This document shows, piece after piece, positions 1 through 4,944 of a stretch of DNA of 37,706 bases. The stretch lies in the IMG/VR virus record IMGVR_UViG_3300042691_015219, positions 1 to 37,706 of that record, one strand, 5' to 3'. The DNA comes from a virus. The notes under the pieces are model-generated. The model saw nothing but the letters and a program-made list of their open reading frames with translations. It did no database searches and had not been told where the DNA came from. Both the position numbers and the translations under genes were made by a program. Every line of letters begins with the position of its first letter. Position 1 is the stretch's first letter.

Positions 1-10
1 TATTGGTGTA

Positions 11-33
11 ATTCTAGCAGGGGGCACTGACAA
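11..33 (-). promoter_or_regulatory. TGTCAG-class promoter, leftward, off the left edge
   Basis: Read leftward: TTGTCAG, then an extended -10 TGC-TAGAAT, with 11 bases between TTGTCA and TAGAAT. This is the same layout as seven other promoters in the window. It would drive a gene lying beyond the left edge. The -35 hexamer itself (TAGTCC) is weak. Confidence 0.55.
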
Positions 34-36
34 GGA

Positions 37-213
37 CTAGCCTTGCCAATGTGGAGAGTAATCTCCGTCTGTAATCTCTGTTGAGAGAATATCATAACCA
101 TTTGATACAAGCGTATCTAGTAGGTCATTTATTTGACGCTCACTTACCATGAGGCGATTTGATACAGAAACGAGGGTGTCCTCTTTCTGTGCTGTATAAC
201 TTAGTGATAACAT
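37..213 (-). CDS. Small hypothetical early protein, 58 aa
   Basis: The ORF runs from ATG at 213 to TAG at 37. The ribosome site AGAAAGG lies at about 223-229 and a TGTCAG-class promoter at 250-272, the same upstream layout as the rightward early genes. The product (starts MLSLSYTAQK, ends SPHWQG) has no cysteine cluster or membrane segment. A central stretch (VSERQINDLLDTLVSNGYDI) could form two helices like a winged-helix arm, but that is only suggestive. I do not recognise a family. Confidence 0.6.
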   Translation of the reverse strand: MLSLSYTAQKEDTLVSVSNRLMVSERQINDLLDTLVSNGYDILSTEITDGDYSPHWQG

Positions 214-249
214 TTCTGTTTATCCTTTCTTTAGTTTCTAATACTGAGT

Positions 250-272
250 ATTCTATACTAGGGGACTGACAT
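250..272 (-). promoter_or_regulatory. TGTCAG-class promoter for the 37-213 gene
   Basis: Leftward ATGTCAG and TAGAAT are separated by 11 bases, as at the other members of this class. The CRP-like palindrome at 300-315 lies 27 bases upstream. Confidence 0.6.
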
Positions 273-299
273 TTTGGGGGAGGTTAGGGGGTGTGTCTC

Positions 300-315
300 T
301 GTGAGTTACCTCACA
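300..315. promoter_or_regulatory. CRP/GlxR-like palindrome, perfect half-sites
   Basis: TGTGA-N6-TCACA, the textbook consensus for CRP-family regulators (CRP in enterobacteria, GlxR/Crp in actinobacteria). It lies upstream of the leftward promoter at 250-272 and overlaps the stop codon of the 306-413 gene. One of nine such sites in the first 6.6 kb. Confidence 0.6.
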
Positions 316-413
316 CTGTGTAGGGAATCTACACAATTCGGACAAATCGCAATAATGTTGCGCTTAGATACATAGGTGGTCTGACCACATAACTTACAGT
401 TTTTCTTACTCAT
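306..413 (-). CDS. Tiny zinc-ribbon protein, 35 aa
   Basis: Start chosen at ATG 413 because AGAAAGG at 421-427 sits in front of it. A longer reading from 563 would run through the promoter at 448-470. The protein MSKKNCKLCGQTTY...IAICPNC has two CxxC knuckles (C6/C9 and C28/C31), a compact zinc-ribbon pattern. Function unknown; small phage zinc ribbons of this kind usually bind nucleic acid or protein. Confidence 0.65.
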   Translation of the reverse strand: MSKKNCKLCGQTTYVSKRNIIAICPNCVDSLHSVR

Positions 414-447
414 TTTAGAACCTTTCTGTTCATTTCTTATACTGCGT

Positions 448-470
448 ATTCTACACGAGTACCCTGACAA
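448..470 (-). promoter_or_regulatory. TGTCAG-class promoter for the 306-413 gene
   Basis: Leftward -35 TTGACT (471-476), TTGTCAG directly after it, and -10 TAGAAT (448-453) 17 bases from the -35. Here the classical hexamers and the TGTCAG element coexist. A CRP-like site (497-512) lies 26 bases upstream. Confidence 0.65.
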
Positions 471-485
471 AGTCAAATCTAAACA

Positions 486-495
486 CGGCGTGTCG
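486..495 (+). repeat. GGCGTGTCG repeat, copy 1
   Basis: CGGCGTGTCG. Related copies occur at 577-587 (reverse), 860-870, 1205-1214, 2167-2177 (reverse) and 2263-2271, all between genes. With the copy at 577 it forms an inverted pair enclosing two CRP-like sites and two DnaA boxes. Confidence 0.6.
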
Positions 496-496
496 T

Positions 497-512
497 TGTG
501 ATATACACCACA
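497..512. promoter_or_regulatory. CRP/GlxR-like palindrome, one mismatch
   Basis: TGTGA-N6-CCACA lies 26 bases upstream of the leftward promoter at 448-470. The spacing is almost the same as that of the 300-315 site from its promoter (27 bases). Confidence 0.5.
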
Positions 513-516
513 AAAG

Positions 517-537
517 TTATCCACAAAGTTATCCACA
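517..537 (+). promoter_or_regulatory. Tandem pair of DnaA boxes
   Basis: Two perfect TTATCCACA boxes at 517-525 and 529-537, same orientation, 3 bases apart. They sit in the divergent gap between leftward and rightward early genes. A second pair occurs at 2192-2211. This may be part of a replication origin or a site sensing host DnaA. Confidence 0.6.
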
Positions 538-548
538 GGGACGGCCCG

Positions 549-564
549 TGTGATGCACTTCACA
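549..564. promoter_or_regulatory. CRP/GlxR-like palindrome, perfect half-sites
   Basis: TGTGA-N6-TCACA directly after a CGGCCCG motif, 37 bases upstream of the rightward promoter at 602-624. The CGGCCC-palindrome pairing recurs at 5712 and 6594. Confidence 0.6.
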
Positions 565-576
565 AAAATAGTTCTA

Positions 577-587
577 CGACACGCCCG
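577..587 (-). repeat. GGCGTGTCG repeat, copy 2 (reverse)
   Basis: CGACACGCCCG, the reverse complement of the motif at 486 and 860, just upstream of the 602-624 promoter. Confidence 0.55.
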
Positions 588-601
588 AAAAACACCCTAA
601 T

Positions 602-624
602 TTGTCAGTGGTCTATGTTAGGAT
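602..624 (+). promoter_or_regulatory. TGTCAG-class promoter for the 658-804 gene
   Basis: TTGTCAG followed by TGT-TAGGAT with the class spacing of 11. There is no good -35 hexamer upstream (CCTAAT), which suggests the TGTCAG element itself contributes to recognition. Confidence 0.6.
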
Positions 625-657
625 ACTAGTATCAAGATAAAGAAAGGAAGTAATCAA

Positions 658-804
658 ATGGATACTTTCAACAGAATACTAAAAGAGCAACAAGAAAAAA
701 GAATTGCTCAATCAGAAAAAGATAAGAGAGTTATTGAGGCTATGTTCTCAAATAATAATCGTAATCTAAATAATAGTTATCTACTAAATAAAATAGATAA
801 ATAA
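658..804 (+). CDS. Small charged helical protein, 48 aa
   Basis: Starts at ATG 658 after AAAGGAAG; ends TAA 802-804. The product (MDTFNRILKEQQEKR..., ends LLNKIDK) is rich in K, E, Q and N and looks like a single charged helix with an Asn-rich tail. First rightward gene after the divergent control region. No family recognised. Confidence 0.6.
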   Translation: MDTFNRILKEQQEKRIAQSEKDKRVIEAMFSNNNRNLNNSYLLNKIDK

Positions 805-859
805 TTTTTGTTGGTGTGTTGATCTTGACATACCGCAAAAATTAGTCGGCCCCCGCACT

Positions 860-870
860 CGGGCGTGTCG
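860..870 (+). repeat. GGCGTGTCG repeat, copy 3
   Basis: CGGGCGTGTCG, 13 bases before the CRP-like site at 883. Confidence 0.55.
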
Positions 871-882
871 CTTTAAGTTGCG

Positions 883-898
883 TGTGATAATCCTCACA
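883..898. promoter_or_regulatory. CRP/GlxR-like palindrome, perfect half-sites
   Basis: TGTGA-N6-TCACA, 47 bases upstream of the promoter at 946-968. Between them lies TGTCCGTTTTATCC, a motif seen again near 6620. Confidence 0.6.
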
Positions 899-945
899 AA
901 AATAATTTTCAAAATGTCCGTTTTATCCGCATTTTAAATTTGAAA

Positions 946-968
946 ATGTCAGTCCCCTCTGCTAGAAT
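946..968 (+). promoter_or_regulatory. TGTCAG-class promoter for the 1004-1204 gene
   Basis: -35 TTGAAA at 940-945, ATGTCAG starting at 946, extended -10 TGC-TAGAAT at 963-968 (17 bases from the -35). Confidence 0.7.
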
Positions 969-1003
969 ACTCGTATTAGATAAAAAGAAAGGTGGTCAAT
1001 AAA

Positions 1004-1204
1004 ATGACTAACACTAAAAAACAATATGACATAGTAGAATTTCTAGATGAAAAAGGAATTTCCACTCAGGATAATATCTGCGTGTTTTGCTCAATTCGCA
1101 TGGATAGGTGGGATAGCATCTGCCGAAATTGTAAAGAATACAAAGGTGTCATGAATATCGTTGATGCCGTTGAATACTATGGTGAGGAAATCATAGGCTA
1201 CTAA
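1004..1204 (+). CDS. Small zinc-ribbon protein, 66 aa
   Basis: ATG 1004 is preferred over a GTG at 992 because AAAGGTGG (about 987-994) lies correctly before it. Two CxxC knuckles (CVFC and CRNC) lie in the middle of the protein, about 15 residues apart, with an acidic N-terminus (VEFLDEKG) and a helical C-terminus. This is a short zinc ribbon of unknown function, driven by the promoter at 946-968. Confidence 0.7.
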   Translation: MTNTKKQYDIVEFLDEKGISTQDNICVFCSIRMDRWDSICRNCKEYKGVMNIVDAVEYYGEEIIGY

Positions 1205-1214
1205 CGGCGTGTCG
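1205..1214 (+). repeat. GGCGTGTCG repeat, copy 4
   Basis: CGGCGTGTCG begins one base after the stop of the 1004 gene and runs into the next promoter (TTGACA at 1216-1221, AATAAT 17 bases later). Confidence 0.5.
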
Positions 1215-1215
1215 T

Positions 1216-1244
1216 TTTGACAATTCCCCAAAAATATGAAATAA
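1216..1244 (+). promoter_or_regulatory. Sigma-70-type promoter before 1270
   Basis: TTGACA, 17 bases, AATAAT. Lacks the TGTCAG element. It would drive the overlapping gene chain 1270-2112. Confidence 0.5.
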
Positions 1245-1269
1245 TTGTTTTATCAAGAAAGGAAAACTA

Positions 1270-1470
1270 ATGAAAGAATACTCTATCGCTGACCTGCTAA
1301 TCGGTCAGACTTACTACCCTCGCTCAATGGCGAGAAAATACCAATATGGTGAAATTAACTTCGCTGAAAAGCGTGAGGATATTTATTTCTCAGATGAACG
1401 CTATCAGGCGTTTGCTATCCGTTTCAATGGTAGCCGTTGGGCTACTGTCGCAGTAAAGGTTGGTGAGTAA
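1270..1470 (+). CDS. Hypothetical small protein, 66 aa
   Basis: ATG 1270 follows AGAAAGGAAAA. The protein begins MKEYSIADLLIGQTYYPRSM and ends TVAVKVGE, with many aromatic and charged residues; it is probably a small mixed fold. It overlaps the next gene by TAATG, so the two are translationally coupled. Family not recognised. Confidence 0.65.
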   Translation: MKEYSIADLLIGQTYYPRSMARKYQYGEINFAEKREDIYFSDERYQAFAIRFNGSRWATVAVKVGE

Positions 1471-1586
1471 TGAAACTTCATGAATATCAAGAAATGATAA
1501 AGGCGCAACGCAAAGCGCAAGAATTGACAAACTTAGAGAAAATCGCTAAAATTGTAGAAACAACAAACACGAAAGGTAATAACTAA
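1470..1586 (+). CDS. Tiny helical protein, 38 aa
   Basis: Starts in the TAATG overlap at 1470 and ends TAA 1584-1586, directly abutting the next ATG. The sequence (MKLHEYQEMIKAQRKAQELT...) reads as one amphipathic, coiled-coil-like helix. No function assignable. Existence is supported by overlap on one side and abutment on the other. Confidence 0.55.
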   Translation: MKLHEYQEMIKAQRKAQELTNLEKIAKIVETTNTKGNN

Positions 1587-1844
1587 ATGACTACATATAC
1601 AGACTACCCATTCACCGCTAACGGCGTGAATTTTATTTCAAGAATCCATTCTGATTCTCCTAATGTTTTTTATATCTCTCGCCTGCCTGAAGGTGTATTT
1701 ACTCAACTAAATATTGACGCAGTAACAGATTTATTGGGTGACGCTTCACTATTTACCCGTGAAGAATTGTTGGAAGAATTAGAGCGTGTCAATGAAGGTG
1801 GCACTCACTCATTCATTCTACTAGCAGATGAGGTGGCTAACTAA
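1587..1844 (+). CDS. Hypothetical protein, 85 aa
   Basis: ATG 1587 lies after GAAAGG, and the stop overlaps the next start (TAATG at 1842-1846). An N-terminal beta-rich half (YPFTANGVNFISRI) is followed by an acidic helix (TREELLEELERVNEGG). No motif recognised. Part of the 1270-2112 operon-like chain. Confidence 0.65.
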   Translation: MTTYTDYPFTANGVNFISRIHSDSPNVFYISRLPEGVFTQLNIDAVTDLLGDASLFTREELLEELERVNEGGTHSFILLADEVAN

Positions 1845-2035
1845 TGATGACACGAAAAGACTATGTTGAAACCGCTAACATTCTCAAAGGATTTAGCGGA
1901 GAAATTCACCCTCAAGTTTTTGAGGATATGGTAGAAGAATTCGCTCAATTCTTTCTTGCTGATAACGATAGATTTGACAAAGCACGATTTGAGAAAGCGT
2001 GTGGCATTGATGAGTTAGGATTGATTCCAGCATGA
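1844..2035 (+). CDS. Conserved-type small phage protein, 63 aa (TRKDYVETA family)
   Basis: ATG 1844 (or the next codon, ATG 1847). The sequence (TRKDYVETANILKG..., DNDRFDKARFEKACG) resembles a small helical protein I recall from many phages, with an N-terminal RKDYV helix and a C-terminal D-N-x-R-F-D-x-x-R-F block. Its function is unknown to me. It overlaps its neighbours on both sides. Confidence 0.7.
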   Translation: MMTRKDYVETANILKGFSGEIHPQVFEDMVEEFAQFFLADNDRFDKARFEKACGIDELGLIPA

Positions 2036-2112
2036 TAGTTTTACAAACAATTGGATTGATAATGATGTGCGTTGGAATTGGTTTTAGTGTTGCTTATCTA
2101 ATTCTAAATTGA
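2032..2112 (+). CDS. Single-span membrane peptide, 26 aa
   Basis: ATGA overlap with the previous stop; ends TGA 2110-2112. The whole peptide (MIVLQTIGLIMMCVGIGFSV...) is one hydrophobic segment. Coupled translation and composition argue that it is real. A similar membrane micropeptide occurs at 4468. Possible roles, all inferred, include membrane-protein modulation or superinfection control. Confidence 0.5.
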   Translation: MIVLQTIGLIMMCVGIGFSVAYLILN

Positions 2113-2120
2113 TCTAAAAT

Positions 2121-2165
2121 AATTGGTTGAAACTTTGACTAAATTGGTTGAGGTTTCAACTAATT
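2121..2165 (+). terminator. Hairpin after the 1270-2112 gene chain
   Basis: GTTGAAAC at 2126-2133 pairs with GTTTCAAC at 2153-2160, flanked by AATT/AATT. It starts 9 bases after the last stop of the chain. There is no T-run, so it may be an mRNA 3'-end stabiliser rather than a terminator. Confidence 0.45.
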
Positions 2166-2166
2166 C

Positions 2167-2177
2167 CGACACGCCCG
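2167..2177 (-). repeat. GGCGTGTCG repeat, copy 5 (reverse)
   Basis: CGACACGCCCG, followed by GGGGCGGCCCC and then the second DnaA-box pair. Confidence 0.55.
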
Positions 2178-2191
2178 AACGGGGCGGCCCC

Positions 2192-2211
2192 TTATCCACA
2201 GGTTATCCACA
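2192..2211 (+). promoter_or_regulatory. Second tandem pair of DnaA boxes
   Basis: Perfect TTATCCACA at 2192-2200 and 2203-2211, 2 bases apart. Flanked by the GGCGTGTCG repeat and two CRP-like sites, so it repeats the arrangement around 486-587. Confidence 0.6.
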
Positions 2212-2212
2212 A

Positions 2213-2228
2213 TGTGAATTACGTTACA
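2213..2228. promoter_or_regulatory. CRP/GlxR-like palindrome, one mismatch
   Basis: TGTGA-N6-TTACA, immediately after the DnaA boxes. Confidence 0.45.
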
Positions 2229-2240
2229 ATTACGGGATTT

Positions 2241-2256
2241 TGTGAAATTCCCCACA
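2241..2256. promoter_or_regulatory. CRP/GlxR-like palindrome, one mismatch
   Basis: TGTGA-N6-CCACA, 19 bases before the -35 of the 2276-2304 promoter. Confidence 0.45.
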
Positions 2257-2262
2257 TTTTTT

Positions 2263-2271
2263 GGGCGTGTC
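2263..2271 (+). repeat. GGCGTGTCG repeat, copy 6
   Basis: GGGCGTGTC, just upstream of the -35 at 2276. Confidence 0.45.
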
Positions 2272-2275
2272 TAAA

Positions 2276-2304
2276 TTGAAAATGTCAGTGAAAAATGATA
2301 GGCT
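2276..2304 (+). promoter_or_regulatory. TGTCAG-class promoter for the 2334 gene
   Basis: -35 TTGAAA (2276-2281), ATGTCAG starting at 2282, extended -10 TGA-TAGGCT (2299-2304), 17 bases from the -35. Confidence 0.6.
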
Positions 2305-2333
2305 TACGGAGTAACAAAATGAAAGGACATAAA

Positions 2334-2507
2334 ATGAAAGACAAAAAAGAAATACTTGATGACCTTATTGCTTACGCAAAATCTAGAGGTTATAACGAAT
2401 ACGCATACGCTTTTGGAGTTATCTCCACTTACCTCACAGAGGAAAATTTGAAAGACCTAGAAAAATATTTAGGTTATTGGCGCATTGAGGACAGCAAGGC
2501 GGTTTGA
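2334..2507 (+). CDS. Hypothetical helical protein, 57 aa
   Basis: ATG 2334 is chosen because GAAAGG lies just before it; an upstream ATG at 2295 would overlap the -10 box. The sequence (MKDKKEILDDLIAYAKSRGY..., LTEENLKDLEKYLGYW) predicts two or three amphipathic helices. Monocistronic, with the next promoter starting inside its 3' end. No family recognised. Confidence 0.65.
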   Translation: MKDKKEILDDLIAYAKSRGYNEYAYAFGVISTYLTEENLKDLEKYLGYWRIEDSKAV

Positions 2508-2532
2508 TTTTGTCAGACCACTATGCTAGGAT
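2504..2532 (+). promoter_or_regulatory. TGTCAG-class promoter for the 2559 gene
   Basis: -35 TTGATT (2504-2509, inside the preceding stop region), TTGTCAG starting at 2510, extended -10 TGC-TAGGAT (2527-2532), 17 bases from the -35. Confidence 0.7.
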
Positions 2533-2558
2533 TTATTTATCAAGAAAGGAAATAAAAA

Positions 2559-2768
2559 ATGGATAAATTGGAATATGCTCTACGCACTATCGCTAATTGC
2601 GATTTGTGTAATGGACTAGGTTATCAGGGTTGGGCTAATGGCGAAGACTTTGATGTTGAGGATTGCGTTTGTAATCCTTATGGACTAATCCTTGAAGAAG
2701 GAGAAGTTATTTGGGATAATGGCTTACTAAGTGAGCCAGAATTATTTTTGACACAGGAGGCTAACTAA
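2559..2768 (+). CDS. Small protein with DnaJ-like CxxCxGxG knuckle, 69 aa
   Basis: ATG 2559 after AGAAAGG. CDLCNGLGYQGW (from C14) matches the CxxCxGxG zinc-binding repeat of DnaJ-type proteins, and CVC near residue 37 could complete the site. The C-terminal half is acidic (LEEGEVIW). Likely a zinc-binding adaptor, exact role unknown. Followed after one base by the next gene. Confidence 0.7.
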   Translation: MDKLEYALRTIANCDLCNGLGYQGWANGEDFDVEDCVCNPYGLILEEGEVIWDNGLLSEPELFLTQEAN

Positions 2769-2769
2769 T

Positions 2770-3051
2770 ATGGGAAGCACTTTCGCACACGACCTTGCTT
2801 TATTTGATGACATGGCTATTGAGCAACAGATTAGAATTCACTTGTCTGCTAATCATTACCCACCCGTTCCGCCTATCATGGTTCAACCTTGTGTTGAAGC
2901 CATAGATGCCGTAAATGATTTAGGACTATGGAACGCAGAGATTCCGCTACCTGAAGGGGTATCGTGGAAAGGTTTGACAACCGCACCAGCACACGCTATT
3001 ATTGAACAACACCACCTTGATGCGTGGATTATTGAAAGAGAGGAATACTAA
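2770..3051 (+). CDS. Conserved-type small phage protein, 93 aa (YPPVPPIMV family)
   Basis: ATG 2770 has a strong AGGAGG at about 2756-2761. The protein carries YPPVPPIMVQPCVEAID in the middle and PEGVSWKG...APAHAI..HHLDAWI near the C-terminus, a pattern I recall from hypothetical proteins of actinobacterial phages. Its function is unknown to me. The next gene starts 2 bases after its stop. Confidence 0.7.
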   Translation: MGSTFAHDLALFDDMAIEQQIRIHLSANHYPPVPPIMVQPCVEAIDAVNDLGLWNAEIPLPEGVSWKGLTTAPAHAIIEQHHLDAWIIEREEY

Positions 3052-3052
3052 G

Positions 3053-3262
3053 ATGGAATATATGTATGTAATAACTACTTACTATGACGGAGAGTTATAC
3101 AATACTCACCGAATTGCTGACTTTACTGATGCCGCCCGTGTTTGGGAATTGTGTAAAGATAGTGGCAACGCTAAAGAATACGCAACCTATAATCTCACAG
3201 ACCCAACAGGAAAAATGTATACAAAAAATTTCTATGTTGATGGCAAAGTAACTATAAAATAG
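3053..3262 (+). CDS. Hypothetical protein, 69 aa
   Basis: ATG 3053 is preferred over in-frame ATG 3002, which lies inside the preceding gene; AGAGAGG is about 11 bases upstream. The N-terminus is beta-rich (MEYMYVITTYYDGELYNTH), followed by a helix (TDAARVWELCKDSG) and a second strand pair. Looks like a small alpha/beta domain. No recognised family. Confidence 0.6.
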   Translation: MEYMYVITTYYDGELYNTHRIADFTDAARVWELCKDSGNAKEYATYNLTDPTGKMYTKNFYVDGKVTIK

Positions 3263-3270
3263 AGGCTATA

Positions 3271-3483
3271 ATGCTAACTATGGATTATCGTTTAGTAGAT
3301 GTTCTCAACGCAGACCAATTAGAAGTTGGAGATCTAATTGGTTTGAATGATGAAATTGTAAAACTAATTGAAATTGCGCCAGCGAGATTTGGTTTTGTCG
3401 TCACCTATGAAAATGAATTTGGTGAAAAAGAAATTGTAGACATAACTGATGATGAGCAATTTGAATTATTTATTTTAGAATAA
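3271..3483 (+). CDS. Small beta-barrel-like hypothetical, 70 aa
   Basis: ATG 3271 (AGAGG upstream; ATG 3280 is an alternative). The sequence (YRLVDVLNADQLEVGDLIGL..., VVTYENEFGEKEIVDI) suggests an SH3-like barrel as seen in many small phage proteins; that is inference. Ends just before a GC hairpin. Confidence 0.65.
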   Translation: MLTMDYRLVDVLNADQLEVGDLIGLNDEIVKLIEIAPARFGFVVTYENEFGEKEIVDITDDEQFELFILE

Positions 3484-3488
3484 AAATT

Positions 3489-3501
3489 CCCCGTTGCGGG
3501 G
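3489..3501 (+). terminator. GC hairpin after the 2559-3483 operon
   Basis: CCCCG-TTG-CGGGG lies 6 bases after the stop, followed by CGGCCCGCCCG. There is no T-tract, so termination is plausible but not proven. Confidence 0.45.
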
Positions 3502-3542
3502 CGGCCCGCCCGAAATGTCCGATTTGTTACGAACCTCCTGAT

Positions 3543-3571
3543 TTGCTTCCCAAATATTTTTATGATAAGAT
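3543..3571 (+). promoter_or_regulatory. Promoter giving a leaderless mRNA for 3578
   Basis: TTGCTT, 17 bases, TAAGAT; the hexamer ends 6 bases before the ATG, placing the predicted transcription start on the A of ATG. Confidence 0.65.
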
Positions 3572-3577
3572 TATTTT

Positions 3578-3706
3578 ATGTATAAAAAAACTAAGGAAGA
3601 TTTAAGGCGTTTAATGGAATTACGCAGATCTAATGCTGCTCGCCCATTACGCAATAAGAAAAAATATTCCCGAAAAGTTAAGCATAAGAAATTGACTTTT
3701 GCTTAG
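3578..3706 (+). CDS. Small, strongly basic protein, 42 aa
   Basis: ATG 3578, TAG 3704-3706, no ribosome site but a -10 box 6 bases upstream (leaderless). The protein (MYKKTKEDLRRLMELRRSNA..., KKYSRKVKHKK) is packed with Lys and Arg, so a nucleic-acid or ribosome-binding role is likely. The tail is very basic. No named family. Confidence 0.65.
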   Translation: MYKKTKEDLRRLMELRRSNAARPLRNKKKYSRKVKHKKLTFA

Positions 3707-3719
3707 ATTTTTGTTATTA
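3691..3719 (+). promoter_or_regulatory. Promoter for the GP88-like gene
   Basis: TTGACT (overlapping the end of the 3578 gene), 17 bases, TATTAT. AGAAAGGG follows about 8 bases later, so this transcript has a short leader with a ribosome site. Confidence 0.6.
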
Positions 3720-3739
3720 TTAAGTCAGAAAGGGACCCT

Positions 3740-4459
3740 ATGAAATTAAAAAGAAGCAATGACCGCAAGGTAGCAAATGCAGTTTCTCCTAATGGTAAAA
3801 CTCCTACTATTGCAAATACTTTTGGCCTACCCGCTGGAAAAGATTTCTCATGCCCTAGCCAAACACCTACGTGCGCTAGCGTGTGTTATGCAGGGAAATT
3901 AGAAAAGATTTACAAAGGTGTTAGAGATACACTAATACACAATTGGAATTTATTAAAAGACGCAGACCATGATACTATGGAAAATCTATTGCAAGAAATG
4001 ATAGATGATTTCAAAAAAGATTGTGAGAAGAGAGACGCTCAAAAGTTATTTCGTATCCACTGGGACGGAGATTTCTTTAGCGATGAGTACGCATTCGTAT
4101 GGAAGCATATAGTGCTAAATAATCCTGATATTCAATTTTGGGTTTATACTCGTGTACCCTCCGCCGCCAATATTCTCAAGGGTATTGAAAACTTATCTCT
4201 CTATTTTAGTACTGATAAAGATAACAAAGAGATTGCTATTAGTCTTAATAAAGAAAAGGGTATTCGTTTAGCATACCTTGCAGATACCTTCGCAATTGGC
4301 CAGGAAGATATGAAAGCAATGATTGGCAAGCCTGGAGCCAAATGCCCTGAAAATAAAAAGGCTATTCCCCTAATTGACAAAGAGGGTAGTGCTTGTGTAA
4401 AATGTTCCTTGTGTGTCTATGAAAAGGCAGACATAGTCTTTAGTGCTAAGAAAAGGTAA
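3740..4459 (+). CDS. GP88-like cysteine-cluster protein, 239 aa
   Basis: ATG 3740 after AGAAAGGG. N-terminal residues C38, C45 and C49 (CPSQTPTCASVCYAGK) and a C-terminal group C202, C219, C222, C225 (CPENKKAIP..., CVKCSLC) flank a core containing HWDGDFFSDEY and a YTRVPS strand. This arrangement matches what I recall of the phage Gene product 88 family. The cysteines suggest one or two metal or Fe-S centres; HWDGDFF could be catalytic. The biochemical function is not established. Full length for the family, single-gene transcription unit. Confidence 0.65.
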   Translation: MKLKRSNDRKVANAVSPNGKTPTIANTFGLPAGKDFSCPSQTPTCASVCYAGKLEKIYKGVRDTLIHNWNLLKDADHDTMENLLQEMIDDFKKDCEKRDAQKLFRIHWDGDFFSDEYAFVWKHIVLNNPDIQFWVYTRVPSAANILKGIENLSLYFSTDKDNKEIAISLNKEKGIRLAYLADTFAIGQEDMKAMIGKPGAKCPENKKAIPLIDKEGSACVKCSLCVYEKADIVFSAKKR

Positions 4460-4467
4460 GGGGTAGC

Positions 4468-4536
4468 ATGGACTTATTCATAATTAGTTTAGTAGTCTTT
4501 ATCCTGCTCATGGCAGGCATGGGGCATAGAAAGTGA
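4468..4536 (+). CDS. Single-span membrane peptide, 22 aa
   Basis: ATG 4468 after AAGGGG, TGA 4534-4536, 8 bases after the GP88-like gene. The peptide MDLFIISLVVFILLMAGMG ends HRK: one membrane segment with a positive end. Short, so tentative; the good ribosome site supports it. Confidence 0.45.
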   Translation: MDLFIISLVVFILLMAGMGHRK

Positions 4537-4547
4537 TTTATCTCACA
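4532..4547. promoter_or_regulatory. CRP/GlxR-like palindrome, one mismatch
   Basis: AGTGA-N6-TCACA, overlapping the 22-aa ORF stop and 34 bases upstream of the TTGACA at 4582. Confidence 0.45.
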
Positions 4548-4581
4548 AATCTCAAATAATGAGATTTTTAGGGAAATGGAC

Positions 4582-4610
4582 TTGACAAAGCAAAAAATAA
4601 ATGAAATAAT
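4582..4610 (+). promoter_or_regulatory. Sigma-70-type promoter for 4656
   Basis: TTGACA, 17 bases, AATAAT. An AAAGGAG ribosome site lies about 30 bases downstream. Confidence 0.55.
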
Positions 4611-4655
4611 AAATACCATAAGCAGTAAAAACCAACTAACAAAGGAGAAAGAAAA

Positions 4656-4826
4656 ATGGCAGTAAATACAGCACTATACAAGGTAGGCGACACTTACACC
4701 TCACAAAAGACAAAGGTGACAGGTGTTATCAAGGAAATCGTGCCACAGGCAAATGGAAATGTCCGTGTTCGTCTTGATGTAGAAGGTCAGACACGCTGGA
4801 CAATGTGGACACCTAAAGCCAACTAA
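4656..4826 (+). CDS. Small beta protein, 56 aa, paralogue of 5435
   Basis: ATG 4656 after AAAGGAG. The sequence aligns with the 55-aa product at 5435: both have Y-x-VGD-x-x-T-(S/T)-x-K-x-x-VTG-x-I, then VPQ...N and R-V-x-L. The barrel-like pattern (KVGDTYTSQKTKVTGVIKEI) resembles short SH3/KOW-type folds. Function unknown. Followed by a 3'-end hairpin (4849-4872). Confidence 0.65.
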   Translation: MAVNTALYKVGDTYTSQKTKVTGVIKEIVPQANGNVRVRLDVEGQTRWTMWTPKAN

Positions 4827-4848
4827 TTAGCAAATGCTAACCTGACCT

Positions 4849-4872
4849 GAGCAAGTCAAGGCTAAACTGCTC
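4849..4872 (+). ncRNA. 3'-end hairpin family, copy 1 (divergent)
   Basis: GAGCA pairs with TGCTC around a 14-base loop ending in TAAAC. It lies 22 bases after the stop of the 4656 gene. Less regular than the copies at 5377, 5665, 6542, 7743 and 12837. Confidence 0.5.
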
Positions 4873-4875
4873 AAT

Positions 4876-4904
4876 TTGATTTCTTTACTAGAAAATGCTA
4901 GTAT
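4876..4904 (+). promoter_or_regulatory. Promoter for 4945
   Basis: TTGATT, 17 bases, extended -10 TGC-TAGTAT. Does not carry TGTCAG. Confidence 0.6.
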
Positions 4905-4944
4905 AGGATAACCCCAAAACACCAAACAGAAAGGCAAGAAAGAA

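Noticed and set aside
306-563. 85-aa leftward ORF
   Set aside because: Only its last 35 codons follow a ribosome site; the rest crosses the promoter, CRP-like site and DnaA boxes.
3740-4459. Radical-SAM enzyme reading of the GP88-like protein
   Set aside because: The CPSQTPTCASVCYAG cysteines lack the CxxxCxxC spacing of the radical-SAM loop.
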